A DNA stretch of 64,000 nt, taken from NCBI RefSeq assembly GCF_020179425.1, contig NZ_JAILYM010000003.1:248001-312000 (forward strand), in the 5' to 3' direction. The position numbers and the translations under genes were made by a program. The notes beneath the pieces were generated by a model. It searched no databases and was not told the origin of the DNA. It saw only the letters and a list, made by a program, of their open reading frames with translations. Positions 8,149 through 16,406 of this stretch are shown piece by piece; position 1 is the stretch's first letter, and each line of letters opens with the position of its first letter. The stretch is from Novosphingobium percolationis (GTDB taxonomy: Bacteria; Pseudomonadota; Alphaproteobacteria; Sphingomonadales; Sphingomonadaceae).

Positions 8149-8913
8149 ATGGCCCGTCTTTCCGGCAAGATCGCCCTGGTTACCGGCGGCGCTTCGGTCC
8201 CCGGCCTTGGCAGCGCGACGGCACGGCGCTTTGCTGAAGAAGGGGCGAAAGTGTGGATCACTGACCGCGATGGCGCAGGCGCGCAGGCGCGAGCGGACGA
8301 GATCATCGCTGCAGGCGGGCAGGCACGCGCGCTGGCGCACGACGTGACCGACGAAGCGACATGGGACGCGGTTTTCGCCGCGATCGAGGCCGAGGACGGG
8401 CGGCTCGACGTTATCGTCAACAACGCCGGGATCGCCGTGCTGCGCCCGATCGGCGAGATGTCCACCGCGGACTGGAAGCTGCAGAACAGCGTCAACCTCG
8501 ACAGCGTGTTCTACGGCACCAAGCGCGCGGTGCAGTTGATGCGCAAGACCGGCACCAGGGGGTCGATCATCAACATCAGTTCGACCGCCGGCCTTGTCGG
8601 CGTGCCGGCGTGCAGCGCCTATGCCGCGGCCAAGGGCGGGCTTCGCCTGTTTTCCAAGACGGTGGCGGTGGAAACCGCGCGCGAGGGCATCCGCGTCAAT
8701 TCGGTCCACCCCGGCATGATCCTGACCAACATCCAGGGCGTGGCGCAGGAAGACAATGCGGCGAATTATGACGCGGTGCTGGGCGCAGTGCCGATGGGCT
8801 GCATGGGCGAGCCGGACGATATCGCCAACATGAACCTGTTCCTGGCCTCGGACGAGGCCAAGTACGTGACCGGCGCGGAATTCGTGGTCGATGGTGGCAT
8901 GACCGCCGTCTGA
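8149..8913 (+). CDS. SDR-family oxidoreductase with an expanded cofactor loop
   Basis: Short-chain dehydrogenase of 254 aa. N-N-A-G is present near residue 90, Y-A-A-A-K is the catalytic pair, and the C-terminus has the F-V-V-D-G-G-M tail. The glycine-rich loop reads T-G-G-A-S-V-P-G-L-G, two residues longer than the standard TGxxxGxG. GGAG at 8137-8140 lies 8 nt before ATG 8149. It is preceded by a strong terminator and followed by another at 8941, so it is probably a single-gene unit or is expressed by readthrough from the receptor gene. Confidence 0.9.
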   Translation: MARLSGKIALVTGGASVPGLGSATARRFAEEGAKVWITDRDGAGAQARADEIIAAGGQARALAHDVTDEATWDAVFAAIEAEDGRLDVIVNNAGIAVLRPIGEMSTADWKLQNSVNLDSVFYGTKRAVQLMRKTGTRGSIINISSTAGLVGVPACSAYAAAKGGLRLFSKTVAVETAREGIRVNSVHPGMILTNIQGVAQEDNAANYDAVLGAVPMGCMGEPDDIANMNLFLASDEAKYVTGAEFVVDGGMTAV

Positions 8914-8940
8914 CCGCGCGACGCTCTGTGAGGGGGGGAA

Positions 8941-8974
8941 GGGCTGGCCGGCGACATGCCGGACCAGCCCTTTT
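8941..8974 (+). terminator. Intrinsic terminator between convergent SDR and MDR genes
   Basis: GGGCTGG-CCGGC (8941-8952) pairs with GCCGG-A-CCAGCCC (8958-8970, one bulged A) around a 5-nt loop, followed by TTTT. It ends transcription of the SDR gene. Confidence 0.75.
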
Positions 8975-8988
8975 CCGTTGCGGAGGCC

Positions 8989-10005
8989 TCAGGCGTCCCC
9001 GGCGACCTGCACGATGACCTTGCCGATGGCCTTGCCGCTCAGCATCCGGTCGTAGGCGACGAGCGTGTTTTCAATGCCTTCGCTCTGGTCGAGCGGCACC
9101 GCCAGGCGGCCCTCGTCGTGCCACTGGCGCAGCACCGGCAGGAACTCGGCGCCGCGGTGCAGGAAGTCGGGGATGAAGAAGCCTTCGATGCGCAGGCGGC
9201 GCATCAGCACCTGGTCGAAGCGCGCGGGGCCGGGAAGGGGGGCGTCGTTGTCATAGGCAGCGACCATGCCGCAGACCGCAACGCGGCCATAGTGCGCCAT
9301 GTTGGGCAGGATGGCATCGAGCAGCGGCCCGCCGACGTTGTCGAAATAGGCATGGACGCCGCCTTCGATCTCGCCAAGGCGCGCCGCGATGTCATCGGCC
9401 TTGTAATCGAGCGCGATGTCGACGCCGAGTTCGTCGGTGAGGAACTTGCACTTGGCCGGGCCCCCGGCAATGCCGATGACCTTCGCGCCCAGTGCCTTGC
9501 CCACCTGACAGGCGAGGCTGCCCGTGGCCCCGGCTGCGGCGGAAACCACCAGCCATTCGCCCGGCTTCACCGCCGCGACTTCCTTGACGCCGACATAAGC
9601 GGTCCAGGCGTTCATTCCGAGCGCGCCGAAGTGCTGGCGCACGTCGGGCACGGTATCGTCCAGCACTTCGAGGCCCGCCAGTGCCGGAACCATCGTTGCG
9701 TATTCCGCCCACTGGCCGAAGCCGCGCACCAGTGCGCCGACCGGATAGGCCGGATCGCGGCTCTCGGTCACGCGGCCCAGCACGAGGCCGACCATCTTCG
9801 CGCCCAGCGGCAGCGGCGGCTGATAGCCGTCGGTGCGCGGACTCATCCACATGCGCGTGCCGGCGTCCATCGAAAGCCAGCCGGTGCGCACGCGCACTTC
9901 GCCATCGGCGAGGGGGGCAAGCTCCTCCTGCTGGAGCGAGAGCGCCGAAGCGAAGTCGTTGCCCTTGGGATGGTGATCGAGTTGCCAGAAGCGGTTTGTG
10001 GTCAT
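8989..10005 (-). CDS. Zinc-free MDR oxidoreductase (NADP-dependent enone reductase type)
   Basis: Protein of 338 aa, paralogous to the MDR genes at 4495 and 17704. It has the S-M-D-A-G-T-R-M-W-M branch motif near residue 50 and a Rossmann region V-S-A-A-A-G-A-T-G-S near residue 155. The Y-F-D-N-V-G-G motif, which follows the nucleotide-binding core in this group, is clear. No zinc ligands are seen. GAGAGG about 7 nt upstream supports the ATG at 10005; the frame is open further upstream, but that stretch does not look like protein. It likely reduces an alpha,beta-unsaturated carbonyl intermediate. It stands alone on the minus strand, between TonB receptor 2 and the convergent SDR. Confidence 0.9.
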   Translation of the reverse strand: MTTNRFWQLDHHPKGNDFASALSLQQEELAPLADGEVRVRTGWLSMDAGTRMWMSPRTDGYQPPLPLGAKMVGLVLGRVTESRDPAYPVGALVRGFGQWAEYATMVPALAGLEVLDDTVPDVRQHFGALGMNAWTAYVGVKEVAAVKPGEWLVVSAAAGATGSLACQVGKALGAKVIGIAGGPAKCKFLTDELGVDIALDYKADDIAARLGEIEGGVHAYFDNVGGPLLDAILPNMAHYGRVAVCGMVAAYDNDAPLPGPARFDQVLMRRLRIEGFFIPDFLHRGAEFLPVLRQWHDEGRLAVPLDQSEGIENTLVAYDRMLSGKAIGKVIVQVAGDA

Positions 10006-10084
10006 GGGGATCCTCTCAATTGACGCAGGGATCGCAATCGCTTCGTCGTGCGGCAACTGGCCAATCCCCGAGGTCGGCATACTA

Positions 10085-10118
10085 AAGCGCCCGCCTTCCT
10101 GAAGGAAAGCGGGCGCTT
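10085..10118 (-). terminator. Hairpin terminator after TonB receptor 2
   Basis: AAGCGCCCGC pairs with GCGGGCGCTT and the stem continues inward with TTCC/GGAA around a TGAA loop. On the minus strand it ends in TTTAG, a weak U tract. A second small hairpin (GTCAGCC/GGCTGAC, 10124-10139) lies between it and the receptor stop codon. Confidence 0.6.
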
Positions 10119-10144
10119 CGCACGTCAGCCGAGGCTGACTAGTC

Positions 10145-12502
10145 TTAGAACTCGACCTGGGCTTCGATGCCCCAGGTGCGGTTCGGGATGCGGTCGCTGA
10201 ACCAGAACGGCCCGGCGTAGCTCGACCGCACGATACGGCCACCGCTGTGGAACGCGTCGTTCACGAAGGCCGAGATCTTGTATTCCTTCAGCGAGGCGAG
10301 GTGCCCCGTGTAGGTCAGCGAAGCGTCGACCGCGGTGTGCGACGGGATGATCTCGCGGCCAAGGCCGGCCGGATCCACGCTCGATTCGGTCGCGTACTTG
10401 TCGACGTACTTCAGGTTCGTGCCGAACACGATCTGGTCGCCGCCCGCGAGGTCGAAGGTGTAGTCACCGCCGACGCTGGCGTTCCACTTGGGCGCATAGC
10501 GCAGCTGCTTGCTGGCGCTGACGTCCTTGCCGGTGCCGTCGATGAACTGAAGGTACTTGGCCTTCAGATAACCGGCCGACGCGAAGAAGTGCAGTTCGGG
10601 CACCGGACGCACCTGCGTTTCAAGCTCGACGCCCTGGAAGCGCGCCTTGCCGGCGTTTTCAACGAAGGTGATCGTCGAGGTCGGCAGCACCGGGTTCGAA
10701 CGGATCTGGTCTTCCTGCTTGTTCTTGTACTCGGTCTGGAACAGCGTCAGGTTGAAGATCGCCTTGTTGTCCCAGAACTTCGAACGGAAGCCCACTTCGT
10801 AGCTGTCGACGGTTTCAGGCTGGTACGGCCCGATCGAGTCCGGGGTCGAACCCGGACGGCCGTTCCAGCCACCCGAACGGAAGCCGCGCGACCACGACAC
10901 GTAGGTCATGATGTCCTTGGCCAGTTCCTGGTCGACCGACACGCGCGGGGTGAAGCGGTTGAACGCCAGGTGCGGGTTGCGGCACGGTGCGTAAGCCGAG
11001 TTCACGTCCGGGCACTTGTAGGGACCGCCTTCGGGCAGCGTGACGGCGGGCTTCTCGACGTGGAAGTCCTTGGTTTCGTGCGTATAACGGCCACCGACGG
11101 TGATGCGCGTGGTCGGCGTCACCTTCCAGTAGGTTTCGGCAAACGCGGCGTACGACTTCACCGTCTGGCCAGCGCTGAACGTGTCGACACGGGCGCCAGG
11201 GTTTTCCGTGGCGTCGGCCACGTAGACGCTCTGGTTGTCGAGCGAGTAGGTCGACTGGAAGTAGTACACGCCCGCGACCATGTTGAACATGCCGTCGAAG
11301 TCGGTGTCGATACGCAGTTCCTGGCTGAACTGGTCGCCATGGAGCTTGCGGACCGGGTGGAACAGCGGCACGTAGGCCGGATTGGCCGGGTCAGCGCTGA
11401 CATTGAGCGCATCACCGATGTTGTCGATGTTCAGCGAGTCCTTGTTCTTCATGTAGCCCGTGACCGACACGATCGAGAAGTTGTCGGCCTTGTACTTCAT
11501 GTTGAGCGTGACGTTGTCGGCATCGAGAGGAGCAGAGAACGGAAGGCCGCCATAGGAGGCGCGATAGCCGCTCTTTTCATAGTCCGCCGCGTGGCCGCAC
11601 AGCCCGAACGCGGTGCAGGCCAGTTCGCCGCCATAGGTGACGTTGCCGCTGGCGTCCTTCTGCTCGCCGACCGACTGGTTGACCGGGTTCGGATAGTGCG
11701 AACGGTCGCGCAGGTGTTCGTAGGTCAGCAGCGCTTCGAAGTTGGCGGTCGGCGTGAAGAGCAGGCTGCCAGTGATGTCGAGGCGATCCAGGCCCGGCTC
11801 GGCCTTGCGCGACCTTGCGTCGTAGGTGAAGCTGTCGCTGTTGATCGAGAACACGCCGATCTTGGCGGCCAGCACGTCCTTGATGATGGGCGCGTTGAAG
11901 ATCGCCTTGTAATCGTTGCGGCCATAGGAGCCGACGGTGGCCGACAGCTTGGCACCCAGTTCACCCGTGGGGCGCGAACGCTTTACGTTGATGATCCCGC
12001 CGACGGTGTTGCGACCGAACAGCGTGCCCTGGGGGCCGCGCAGCACTTCGATCGATTCCACGTCGAACATGTCGACCAGCGCGCCAGTGTTCGAGGCAAG
12101 GAAGATGCCGTCGATGGAGGTGGCGACAGCCGGTTCGAACGAGCGTTCGATGTCGGCGAAGCTGATGCCGCGGATCGAGGCCGACAGCGTGGCGCCCGAG
12201 TACTGGACCTGGCCCAGCTGGACGTTCGGGATGTACTTGGCGACGGCGCGCACGTCGGGCACGAAGCGGGCTTCGAGCGCCTTGCCGCCGATGGCCGACA
12301 CGGCGAGCGGAACGCTCTGCACGTCTTCGACGCGCTTACGCGCGGTAACGGTGATCTGTTCGATGCCGTTGTCAGCGGACTTGTCGGCCGGCGCGGCTTC
12401 TTCGGCGAACGCGGGCGCGGCGGCCAGCATCGTGGCGGTCATGGCCGCAGCCTTCAGTGCAGTGCGTGCACGAAAAGCGGGTGTTGCGAACTTTCTGGTC
12501 AT
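10145..12502 (-). CDS. TonB-dependent receptor 2
   Basis: Outer-membrane TonB-dependent receptor of 785 aa. The signal peptide ends near A-P-A-F-A-E. I-T-V-T-A-R-K-R is the TonB-box region. The plug shows S-I-R-G-I-S-F-A-D-I-E-R-S and V-L-R-G-P-Q-G-T-L-F-G-R-N-T-V-G-G. The barrel ends with Q-V-E-F. The start at 12502 follows a GGGGGG run; two upstream in-frame ATGs (12514, 12523) would only lengthen the signal peptide. Its plug is closely similar to that of receptor 1, and the promoter regions of both share two sequence elements. It is divergent from receptor 3. Its ligand is unknown, probably the compound degraded by the surrounding enzymes. Confidence 0.92.
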   Translation of the reverse strand: MTRKFATPAFRARTALKAAAMTATMLAAAPAFAEEAAPADKSADNGIEQITVTARKRVEDVQSVPLAVSAIGGKALEARFVPDVRAVAKYIPNVQLGQVQYSGATLSASIRGISFADIERSFEPAVATSIDGIFLASNTGALVDMFDVESIEVLRGPQGTLFGRNTVGGIINVKRSRPTGELGAKLSATVGSYGRNDYKAIFNAPIIKDVLAAKIGVFSINSDSFTYDARSRKAEPGLDRLDITGSLLFTPTANFEALLTYEHLRDRSHYPNPVNQSVGEQKDASGNVTYGGELACTAFGLCGHAADYEKSGYRASYGGLPFSAPLDADNVTLNMKYKADNFSIVSVTGYMKNKDSLNIDNIGDALNVSADPANPAYVPLFHPVRKLHGDQFSQELRIDTDFDGMFNMVAGVYYFQSTYSLDNQSVYVADATENPGARVDTFSAGQTVKSYAAFAETYWKVTPTTRITVGGRYTHETKDFHVEKPAVTLPEGGPYKCPDVNSAYAPCRNPHLAFNRFTPRVSVDQELAKDIMTYVSWSRGFRSGGWNGRPGSTPDSIGPYQPETVDSYEVGFRSKFWDNKAIFNLTLFQTEYKNKQEDQIRSNPVLPTSTITFVENAGKARFQGVELETQVRPVPELHFFASAGYLKAKYLQFIDGTGKDVSASKQLRYAPKWNASVGGDYTFDLAGGDQIVFGTNLKYVDKYATESSVDPAGLGREIIPSHTAVDASLTYTGHLASLKEYKISAFVNDAFHSGGRIVRSSYAGPFWFSDRIPNRTWGIEAQVEF

Positions 12503-12932
12503 ATTCCCCCCCATGGGTAACACGCCCGATCGTTACGCCCCCATCGGCGCAACAGTCGGGCAATGGTGCGGGATCGGGCCGGAGGACGCTGCAGATCCAT
12601 CAAGTTGGAAGCGACGGAAAAGCCCCATTTTCCCAACTGCAACTGGATGATGCAAAGCACGAAGGACAGATCTGTTTTCTATCCTCGAAGTGCGCGCCGT
12701 TTCGGCTTCTCTCCCGTTGACATCGCTAGTCCCAATGCAAATTGCACCCTACTGCAAAAAAGGTCAGTCGGAAGGCTTCCCTATCCAATTGGCTAGGGTC
12801 TCCGGAAATTTCGCAACTGCGGCATCTGTCTGTTTCACCTGTTGAAATGGCTAGTCTGACGGAAGTGGCAGGCCTGAAAATCCCGATGAGCCGCTAGGCG
12901 ACGCGCGCATATCTTCATCAGGGAGGAACAGA
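12503..12932. promoter_or_regulatory. Divergent promoter region between TonB receptors 2 and 3
   Basis: This 430-bp gene-free stretch has lower GC than its flanks. It contains the two elements shared with the promoter of receptor 1: CCAACTGCAACTGG at 12632-12645 and GCACGAAGGACAGATCTGT at 12657-12675. A TTGACA at 12717 has no convincing -10 partner. The ribosome site for receptor 3 is GGGAGG at 12921-12926. No small gene was recognised here. Confidence 0.5.
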
Positions 12933-15371
12933 ATGAAGGGCACCATCAAGGGACTGTTGCTGGCATCGTGCATGCTCGGCGGCACCAATTTCGCTTACGC
13001 GCAGGAAGCGCAGGCCGGTGACGCCGCTTCGGCAGGCGGTCTCGAAGAAATCATCGTCACCGCGCGCAAGCGCGAGGAATCGGTGCAGACCGTTCCCGTG
13101 GCCGTGACCGCGATCTCGGAAAAGGTCATCCAGCAGCGCGACATCACCTCGATCGAGAAGATCGCGGCGGCGACGCCGAACCTCAGCGTCGGTCGCGCCT
13201 CGAACGGCTCGGGCGCGCAGCTCACCATGCGCGGCATCGGTTCGTCGTCGACCTCGATCGGCATCGAACAGTCGGTCGCCGTGGTCGTCGATGGTGCCTA
13301 CTACGGCCAGGGCCGCGTCATCCAGGAAGGCTTCTTCGACCTCAAACGCGTCGAAGTGCTGAAGGGGCCGCAGGCGCTGTTCTTCGGCAAGAACGCGACC
13401 GCCGGCGTGATCTCGCTCACCACCAACGATCCGGGCAGCCAGCGCGAATTCATCGCCAAGGCGGGCTACGAGTTCAAGGCGCAGCAGTACATGGGCGAGT
13501 TCATCGCCTCGGGCCCGCTGAGCGACACCTTCGGCGTGCGCCTCGCGCTGCGCGGCAGCAAGATGGACGGCAGCTACTACGACAACGTTTCGACCGTGCG
13601 CACCTACACCACGGCTGACGTTGCAAACGGCTTCGCCACGACCGCGCATGACGCCACCATCGCTTCGGATGGCCCCGGCGAGAAGGAATTCCTCGGTCGC
13701 CTGACGCTGAAGTACACGCCCACCAACGACCTGACCGTCACGGTCAAGGGCAGCTTCGATTACAGCAAGACCAAGAACTCCTCGTGGAACTACGTGGCGT
13801 ACAACTGCCCGGCCGGCACCAGCCAGCTGACCGGCTATGCCTGCACCGGCGAGTTCGTCACCCACCAGAACAACATCCCGACCGACATCGCCAAGGACTT
13901 CCCGTTCTCGCAGGAAGACGGCCAGCTCTACAACCGCTACCGTTCGTGGGCGATCAACGGCAACGTCACCTACAACGTCGGCGACGTGACGCTCAGCTCG
14001 GTCACCAACTACAACACCAACAACAACCGCTGGGCCTGCGCCTGCGACTTCCAGTCGAGCGACAACGGCACCTGGGCGACCGAGAACTCGACCTGGCGCG
14101 CGTTCAGCCAGGAACTGCGCGCGCAGACGGCCTTCGACGGCCCGATCAACCTGATGGTCGGCGGCCTGTACCAGAAGACCAAGCGCATCTTTAACCAGTA
14201 CGTGATGTTCGCTGGCCTCGAAAACAGCGGCGCCTCGGCTGCGAACCGCTACCTTGCGAGCACCAAGGCCAGCACCACCGACGGCGAGACGCAGGCCCTG
14301 TTCGGCCAGGTCACGTGGAAGCTGGTGTCGACGCTCGAACTGGCGGGCGGCGTTCGCTACACGCACGAAACCAAGAAGAGCTTCTTCACGCAGCCCTACA
14401 ATAACCCGTACCTGACCGCCGGCGGCGGCCTGCCGATCTTCCGTGGCCAGGATTCGGCCGACGGCCTGGGCGAAATCCGTGCCAACCAGGCGTTCAACGA
14501 CTGGTCACCGGAAGTGACCCTGACCTGGAAGCCGCAGCGCGGCATCCTCGTCTATGGCGGGTACAAGACTGCCTACAAGTCGGGCGGCTTCTCCAACGGC
14601 GGCATCAACTCGTTGCTGTCGGGCGACCCGGTGGGCGATCTCACCTTCAACCCGGAAAAGGCGCGTGGCTTCGAAGCGGGCATCAAGTCGACCCTGCTCG
14701 ACAACCAGCTCCGTCTCAACCTGACCGCCTTCACCTACAAGTACGGCGATCTGCAGGTCGACTTCTTCAACTCGCCGATCTTCGCGTTCCAGACCCTGAC
14801 CGCCGACGCGCGCACCAAGGGCGTGGAACTGGAGTTCGAATTCGCGCCGCGTGGCGTTGATGGCCTGAACGTCCATGGCTCGATCAACTATACCCGCGCC
14901 CGCTACACCAACTTCCCCTATGCGCCGTGCTATGCCGGCGAAACGGCGGCGGAAGGTTGCAAGGTCGTCGAACCCGTCAGTGGTGCGCTGCGCCAGAACC
15001 TTGACGGCAAGCCGCTTTCGGTTGCGCCTGAATGGACCGGCGCGTTCGGCGTCGGCTATGAAGCGGCGGTCGGCAACGGCCTGAAGGCGGGCGTCAACGT
15101 CGATGCGCGCTATTCGTCGAGCTACCTCGCCTCGGGCTTCAACGCGCTCCAGTCGCGCCAGGGCAAGTACGCCACGCTCGACGCCGGCCTGCGCTTCGGC
15201 GCCGAGGACGACAACTGGACGATCGCGGTGATCGGCAAGAACCTGACCAACAAGTTCTATGTCAGCGGCGTGGTCGATGGTCCGTCGACCGGCGGCGCGA
15301 CCCATGCCGACCAGCTGGGCTTCGGCAACCTGCCGCGCACCGTGCAGGTCACCGTGACCAAGCGCTTCTGA
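12933..15371 (+). CDS. TonB-dependent receptor 3
   Basis: Outer-membrane receptor of 812 aa. The signal peptide ends at N-F-A-Y-A-Q. The TonB-box-like stretch is I-I-V-T-A-R-K-R, and the plug shows T-M-R-G-I-G, V-V-V-D-G-A and V-L-K-G-P-Q-A-L-F-F-G-K-N-A. The barrel ends with V-T-K-R-F. ATG 12933 has GGGAGG 6 nt upstream. The plug motifs differ from receptors 1 and 2, so it probably recognises a different ligand or a later intermediate. A perfect tetraloop terminator follows at 15398. Confidence 0.93.
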   Translation: MKGTIKGLLLASCMLGGTNFAYAQEAQAGDAASAGGLEEIIVTARKREESVQTVPVAVTAISEKVIQQRDITSIEKIAAATPNLSVGRASNGSGAQLTMRGIGSSSTSIGIEQSVAVVVDGAYYGQGRVIQEGFFDLKRVEVLKGPQALFFGKNATAGVISLTTNDPGSQREFIAKAGYEFKAQQYMGEFIASGPLSDTFGVRLALRGSKMDGSYYDNVSTVRTYTTADVANGFATTAHDATIASDGPGEKEFLGRLTLKYTPTNDLTVTVKGSFDYSKTKNSSWNYVAYNCPAGTSQLTGYACTGEFVTHQNNIPTDIAKDFPFSQEDGQLYNRYRSWAINGNVTYNVGDVTLSSVTNYNTNNNRWACACDFQSSDNGTWATENSTWRAFSQELRAQTAFDGPINLMVGGLYQKTKRIFNQYVMFAGLENSGASAANRYLASTKASTTDGETQALFGQVTWKLVSTLELAGGVRYTHETKKSFFTQPYNNPYLTAGGGLPIFRGQDSADGLGEIRANQAFNDWSPEVTLTWKPQRGILVYGGYKTAYKSGGFSNGGINSLLSGDPVGDLTFNPEKARGFEAGIKSTLLDNQLRLNLTAFTYKYGDLQVDFFNSPIFAFQTLTADARTKGVELEFEFAPRGVDGLNVHGSINYTRARYTNFPYAPCYAGETAAEGCKVVEPVSGALRQNLDGKPLSVAPEWTGAFGVGYEAAVGNGLKAGVNVDARYSSSYLASGFNALQSRQGKYATLDAGLRFGAEDDNWTIAVIGKNLTNKFYVSGVVDGPSTGGATHADQLGFGNLPRTVQVTVTKRF

Positions 15372-15397
15372 TCGTTTCGGTCTGAAGTTCGGAATGA

Positions 15398-15428
15398 GGC
15401 CTCGTCCGGCAACGGACGGGGCCTTTTT
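15398..15428 (+). terminator. Intrinsic terminator of TonB receptor 3
   Basis: An 11-bp stem GGCCTCGTCCG / CGGACGGGGCC with one G-U pair closes a GCAA tetraloop, followed by TTTTT (15424-15428). Confidence 0.88.
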
Positions 15429-15470
15429 CGTTCTGGCCGAGGAGCGGCGTCGTCGCCCTGCCGCCGCAGC

Positions 15471-15505
15471 AAAAAGGGCGCGGGAAGCATCTGCTCCCCG
15501 CGCCC
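15471..15505 (-). terminator. Intrinsic terminator of the SnoaL-like gene
   Basis: On the minus strand a 9-bp stem GGGCGCGGG/CCCGCGCCC (15476-15484 with 15497-15505) is followed by five U residues (A tract 15471-15475). It lies just past the stop of the gene at 15532. Confidence 0.8.
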
Positions 15506-15531
15506 CTTGCGCGTGACCCGAAAGGCCCGGT

Positions 15532-15960
15532 TCAGCAGCCCTTGGGCGCGTGCTGGCGGTGGATGTTGCGGAACGAGCGGCTCTTGAACAGCCACTTGCC
15601 GCCCACCTTGACGCAAGTGTCCTCGTAAACGCCGCGATCGCGCTTGGTCACGCCATCCTGGTCGTAGACTTCCGAGGTGTAGCTGCGCATCTTCGCGGTA
15701 TCGCCGTCCACCTCGATCGAGCCGGGCCAGGCTTCGAACATGATGCCCGGATAGCCCTTCATCGCTTCGACCCACATCGCGCGGATCGCGGCGCGGCCCT
15801 TGGTGGTGCCCAGTTCAGGATAGTCGGGCAGCGACCATTCGCCGTCTTCGGCCCACGTGGCGGACCAGTCGTCGGCGTCGATGCGCGTCACCGCGTCGGC
15901 ATAGGTTTCGAGCAGCTCGCGAATGGCGAGGCGGTCTTCGGCGGGGCCGGTGAAAGGCAT
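15532..15960 (-). CDS. SnoaL-like (NTF2 fold) protein, possible dehydratase or isomerase
   Basis: Small protein of 142 aa. The N-terminus A-I-R-E-L-L-E-T-Y-A-D-A-V-T-R-I-D-A-D-D-W and later G-x-W-L-F-K-S-R-S-F are typical of the SnoaL/polyketide-cyclase branch of the NTF2-like fold. Members include scytalone-dehydratase-like and ketosteroid-isomerase-like enzymes as well as subunits without known catalysis. The ATG at 15960 is preceded by GGGAGAG, but that ribosome site forms the 3' arm of a terminator-like hairpin (15968-15995). It is the distal gene of the minus-strand group MDR-SDR-VOC-ferredoxin-SnoaL. Its substrate is not predictable. Confidence 0.87.
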   Translation of the reverse strand: MPFTGPAEDRLAIRELLETYADAVTRIDADDWSATWAEDGEWSLPDYPELGTTKGRAAIRAMWVEAMKGYPGIMFEAWPGSIEVDGDTAKMRSYTSEVYDQDGVTKRDRGVYEDTCVKVGGKWLFKSRSFRNIHRQHAPKGC

Positions 15961-15961
15961 G

Positions 15962-15995
15962 AAAAAACTCTCCCGTGGTTGCTTGCACGGGAGAG
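15962..15995 (-). promoter_or_regulatory. Terminator-like hairpin overlapping the ribosome site of the SnoaL gene
   Basis: A perfect 10-bp inverted repeat CTCTCCCGTG / CACGGGAGAG with an 8-nt loop is followed on the minus strand by six U residues, then C and the ATG at 15960. The GGGAGAG Shine-Dalgarno lies in the 3' arm. The structure could terminate upstream transcription or hide the ribosome site. Confidence 0.65.
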
Positions 15996-16038
15996 TACCA
16001 AGTCCGTTTGTGCGGCAAACTGTGGGTTAGGTCAGGTC

Positions 16039-16392
16039 TCAGCTCGTCACGACGGGCAATTCGTCCATCCCCGGCGCTTCATCAGGCAGCGACACTTCGA
16101 TCGTGCCGTTCTCGATGCGCAGCGGGAACGTGCGCAGGTCCTTGTAGGTGCCGCCAAGGCAGCGCCCGGTGGCCAGTTCGAAGCGCGCGCCGTGCAGCGG
16201 GCACATTACCGCGCCGCGCCGGATGCGGCCGGTGGAAACCAGCGCGGCCTGATGCGTGCAGCGATCGTTAACCGCGTGGTAGCCATCGTCGGTCTTGCCC
16301 ACCAGCACGTACCAGCCGCCCAGCTTGGTGGCGAGCTTGCCCTCGGCCGGAAATTCGCTTTCAGCAATAACGGTATGCCAGCTCTCGCTCAC
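16039..16392 (-). CDS. Rieske [2Fe-2S] ferredoxin
   Basis: Protein of 117 aa with one Rieske domain: C45-T-H47 and C64-P-L-H67 ligate the cluster. Such small Rieske ferredoxins carry electrons from a reductase to a Rieske oxygenase or related enzyme. The start is a GTG at 16392, 14 nt beyond the VOC stop; no in-frame ATG is nearby. It is co-directional with VOC, SDR and MDR genes. The only oxygenase alpha subunits in the window are at 343-2947, and no ferredoxin reductase is present, so its partners are inferred. Confidence 0.88.
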   Translation of the reverse strand: MSESWHTVIAESEFPAEGKLATKLGGWYVLVGKTDDGYHAVNDRCTHQAALVSTGRIRRGAVMCPLHGARFELATGRCLGGTYKDLRTFPLRIENGTIEVSLPDEAPGMDELPVVTS

Positions 16393-16406
16393 GTCGGTTC
16401 GATCCT

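Noticed and set aside
10247..12520. 757-codon plus-strand frame
   Set aside because: Exact antisense of TonB receptor 2, with low-complexity R/V/D-rich translation and no motifs.
12717..12745. TTGACA as a promoter for TonB receptor 3
   Set aside because: No acceptable -10 sequence at 16-18 bp and it is about 200 bp from the start codon.
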